From Lachnospiraceae bacterium (GTDB lineage Bacteria > Bacillota > Clostridia > Lachnospirales > Lachnospiraceae), in the NCBI GenBank assembly GCA_011958945.1, contig BLLT01000007.1, positions 1-43,506 of the forward strand: a stretch of 43,506 nt of DNA. Reading direction: 5' to 3'. Below the pieces are notes generated by a model that saw nothing but the letters and a program-made list of their open reading frames with translations, did not search any database and was not told where the DNA came from. Positions 42,285 to 43,506 of the stretch are shown piece after piece. How positions within the stretch are numbered: the stretch's first letter is position 1; every line of letters begins with the position of its first letter. A program made the position numbers and the translations under genes.

Positions 42285-43310
42285 TTATTCCTGCACGTTA
42301 ATAATTACTTTCATAGTGGTTTCCCTGTTCGCATCGATATACTGATAGGCCTTCAAATAATCTTTAAAGGCAAATGTCCTGGAAATCAAAGGCCTCAGAT
42401 GGACTTTTCCCTCATTTACCAGCCTGATTGCCCCTACATAATCCTCATGGCGGTACATCATCGTACTCTTAATATCCAATTCATGGTCATTGGCCACTGC
42501 CAAATCCACTTCCGCCATCCCTGCGAAAACTGCTACAAGCACAATAACACTCCCTTTTCTGGCATGCTTAATCGCCTGCCCCATAGTAATGTTATTTCCG
42601 GCACAGTCATAAATCACATCCGCCTTGTCCGGCCCGAAGGCTTCCAGCATCGCTTCCCCGAAATCTTTTTCTTTTGTATTCACGCAGACATCTATCCCGC
42701 ATTCTTTTGCCTTGTCCAGCCTAAGGTCGCTCACATCTGTAATCATCACCTTGGCGGCGCCCATTCCCCTGGCCGTCTGCGCCACCAGGTTTCCTATCGG
42801 GCCCGCACCGATAACTACAATATTCATCCCTTTCACATCGCCCATCTGCCTTACCCCATGGACAGCCACTGCCAAAGGCTCTATCATAGCCCCTTCTTCG
42901 TAGGACATCTCCTCCGGTATGGGCGTCACCTTGGACGCATCCACCGCAAAGAACTCCGAAGCCGTACCCGTGGTCTGGAATCCCATAACCTTCAGTTCTT
43001 CGCACAAATTGTATTTCCCATGCCTGCACGGATGGCATTTCCCGCAATAAACCTGGGGCTCTATAGTTACTTTCTGCCCCACATGAAATTCGGTCACATT
43101 CTTCCCAAGTTCCACGATTTCCCCGGAAACCTCGTGACCCTGTGTCACCGGATAGGAAGTAAACGGGTGCTTCCCGTGATACACGTGAATATCCGAACCG
43201 CAAATACCGATATTCATAATCTTCACCAATACCTGCCCATCCCCCGCTGCCGGAACAGGAACTTCGCGAAATTCAATTTCCTTTGGCGCCGTCATAACCT
43301 GCTGTAACAT
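42285..43310 (-). CDS. Zinc-dependent alcohol/polyol dehydrogenase
   Basis: This 341-residue medium-chain dehydrogenase is related to, but distinct from, the one at 33315. Catalytic zinc ligands are Cys37 and His59-Glu60; structural cysteines are 89, 92, 95 and 103. GAGPIG at 168-173 is the nucleotide loop. Sorbitol, xylitol or L-idonate-type polyols are plausible substrates. GGAGGG before the ATG and a consensus promoter upstream suggest good expression. Confidence 0.93.
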   Translation of the reverse strand: MLQQVMTAPKEIEFREVPVPAAGDGQVLVKIMNIGICGSDIHVYHGKHPFTSYPVTQGHEVSGEIVELGKNVTEFHVGQKVTIEPQVYCGKCHPCRHGKYNLCEELKVMGFQTTGTASEFFAVDASKVTPIPEEMSYEEGAMIEPLAVAVHGVRQMGDVKGMNIVVIGAGPIGNLVAQTARGMGAAKVMITDVSDLRLDKAKECGIDVCVNTKEKDFGEAMLEAFGPDKADVIYDCAGNNITMGQAIKHARKGSVIVLVAVFAGMAEVDLAVANDHELDIKSTMMYRHEDYVGAIRLVNEGKVHLRPLISRTFAFKDYLKAYQYIDANRETTMKVIINVQE

Positions 43311-43369
43311 TTTGCATCCCTCCTAAGCAATTTATAAACTTATATAAAGTGTTTTATTAAAGTAATTAT

Positions 43370-43398
43370 ATTATCGCTTATGATAAAGCATTTGTCAA
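43370..43398 (-). promoter_or_regulatory. Strong promoter for the second dehydrogenase
   Basis: A perfect -35 TTGACA (43393-43398) and -10 GATAAT (43370-43375) are 17 bases apart on the minus strand. An imperfect palindrome (GCTTATGATAAAGC) lies in the spacer region. Confidence 0.75.
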
Positions 43399-43428
43399 GA
43401 CGAAAGCACCATAGTAAACTACAGCCCA

Positions 43429-43506
43429 TAACAGTTCAGCCTGAAGCTGCACACTTGCTGCAAAGTCCGTACGAGCACGTCAATTTAGCCAAGAAAGAAT
43501 CTGCCC
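43429..43506. repeat. Second copy of TAACAGTTCAGCC element, cut by window end
   Basis: The 13-bp end (43429-43441) is identical to the left terminus at 34772. A 17-bp block, CTTGCTGCAAAGTCCGT (43454-43470), is the exact reverse complement of 34872-34888, in matching order when that element is read from its right end. Confidence 0.7.

Overview
The window looks like a chromosomal segment from an anaerobic gut-type Firmicute, most likely Lachnospiraceae (Clostridia). I infer this from strong AGGAGG ribosome sites, a GerM spore-type lipoprotein beside comEA/comEC, an ArgJ-type cyclic arginine pathway, a YdcZ-type transporter and DUF1653/DUF1294 proteins. The genus cannot be named from sequence alone. 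Almost all genes lie on the minus strand. No tRNA, rRNA, CRISPR array, prophage or transposase gene was recognised.

Layout, left to right. (1) 122-2155: a soluble methyl-accepting-type signalling protein downstream of a FIST sensor protein. (2) 2367-15136: a glycan-utilisation locus, transcribed right to left. Its order is a NagB-type deaminase, a GH9 glycosidase, a sugar-binding lipoprotein, two ABC permeases, a GH2 beta-mannosidase, a D-threonine-aldolase/D-serine-dehydratase-like PLP enzyme and two SGNH esterases, one of which lacks its N-terminal domain. None of the enzymes has a visible signal peptide, so imported oligosaccharides are probably cleaved in the cytoplasm. (3) 15254-19165: mutY, sfsA, a DUF1653 protein, a decayed Gfo/Idh oxidoreductase and holA. 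sfsA and mutY form one continuous fusion gene broken only by a run of seven T. (4) 19363-21192: two uncharacterised proteins. (5) 21473-28054: comEC, a GerM lipoprotein, a WalK/WalR-like two-component pair and comEA, in one direction. (6) 28187-30356: a YdcZ-type transporter and an orphan solute-binding protein. (7) 30457-40787: the arginine pathway (argC, GNAT, argJ, argB, argD on minus; argG divergent on plus). It is interrupted between argJ and argB by a zinc alcohol dehydrogenase, a divergent ROK regulator and about 430 bp of repeat DNA. (8) 40931-43310: a DUF1294 membrane protein, a DegV protein and a second zinc dehydrogenase.

The intergenic DNA is unusually rich in structure. It holds a 291-bp near-perfect palindrome, a small terminal-inverted-repeat element with three related copies, two copies of a GGCTGCTGCAAAA hairpin element, a 36-bp hairpin repeat in two copies, and a 12-mer (AATTTCCTATAA) that sits just beyond three intrinsic terminators at a fixed distance. 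Several proteins carry in-frame low-complexity insertions, most clearly a four-copy 39-bp tandem repeat inside the beta-mannosidase gene. Functions below come from motif reading and memory of families; no database search was run.
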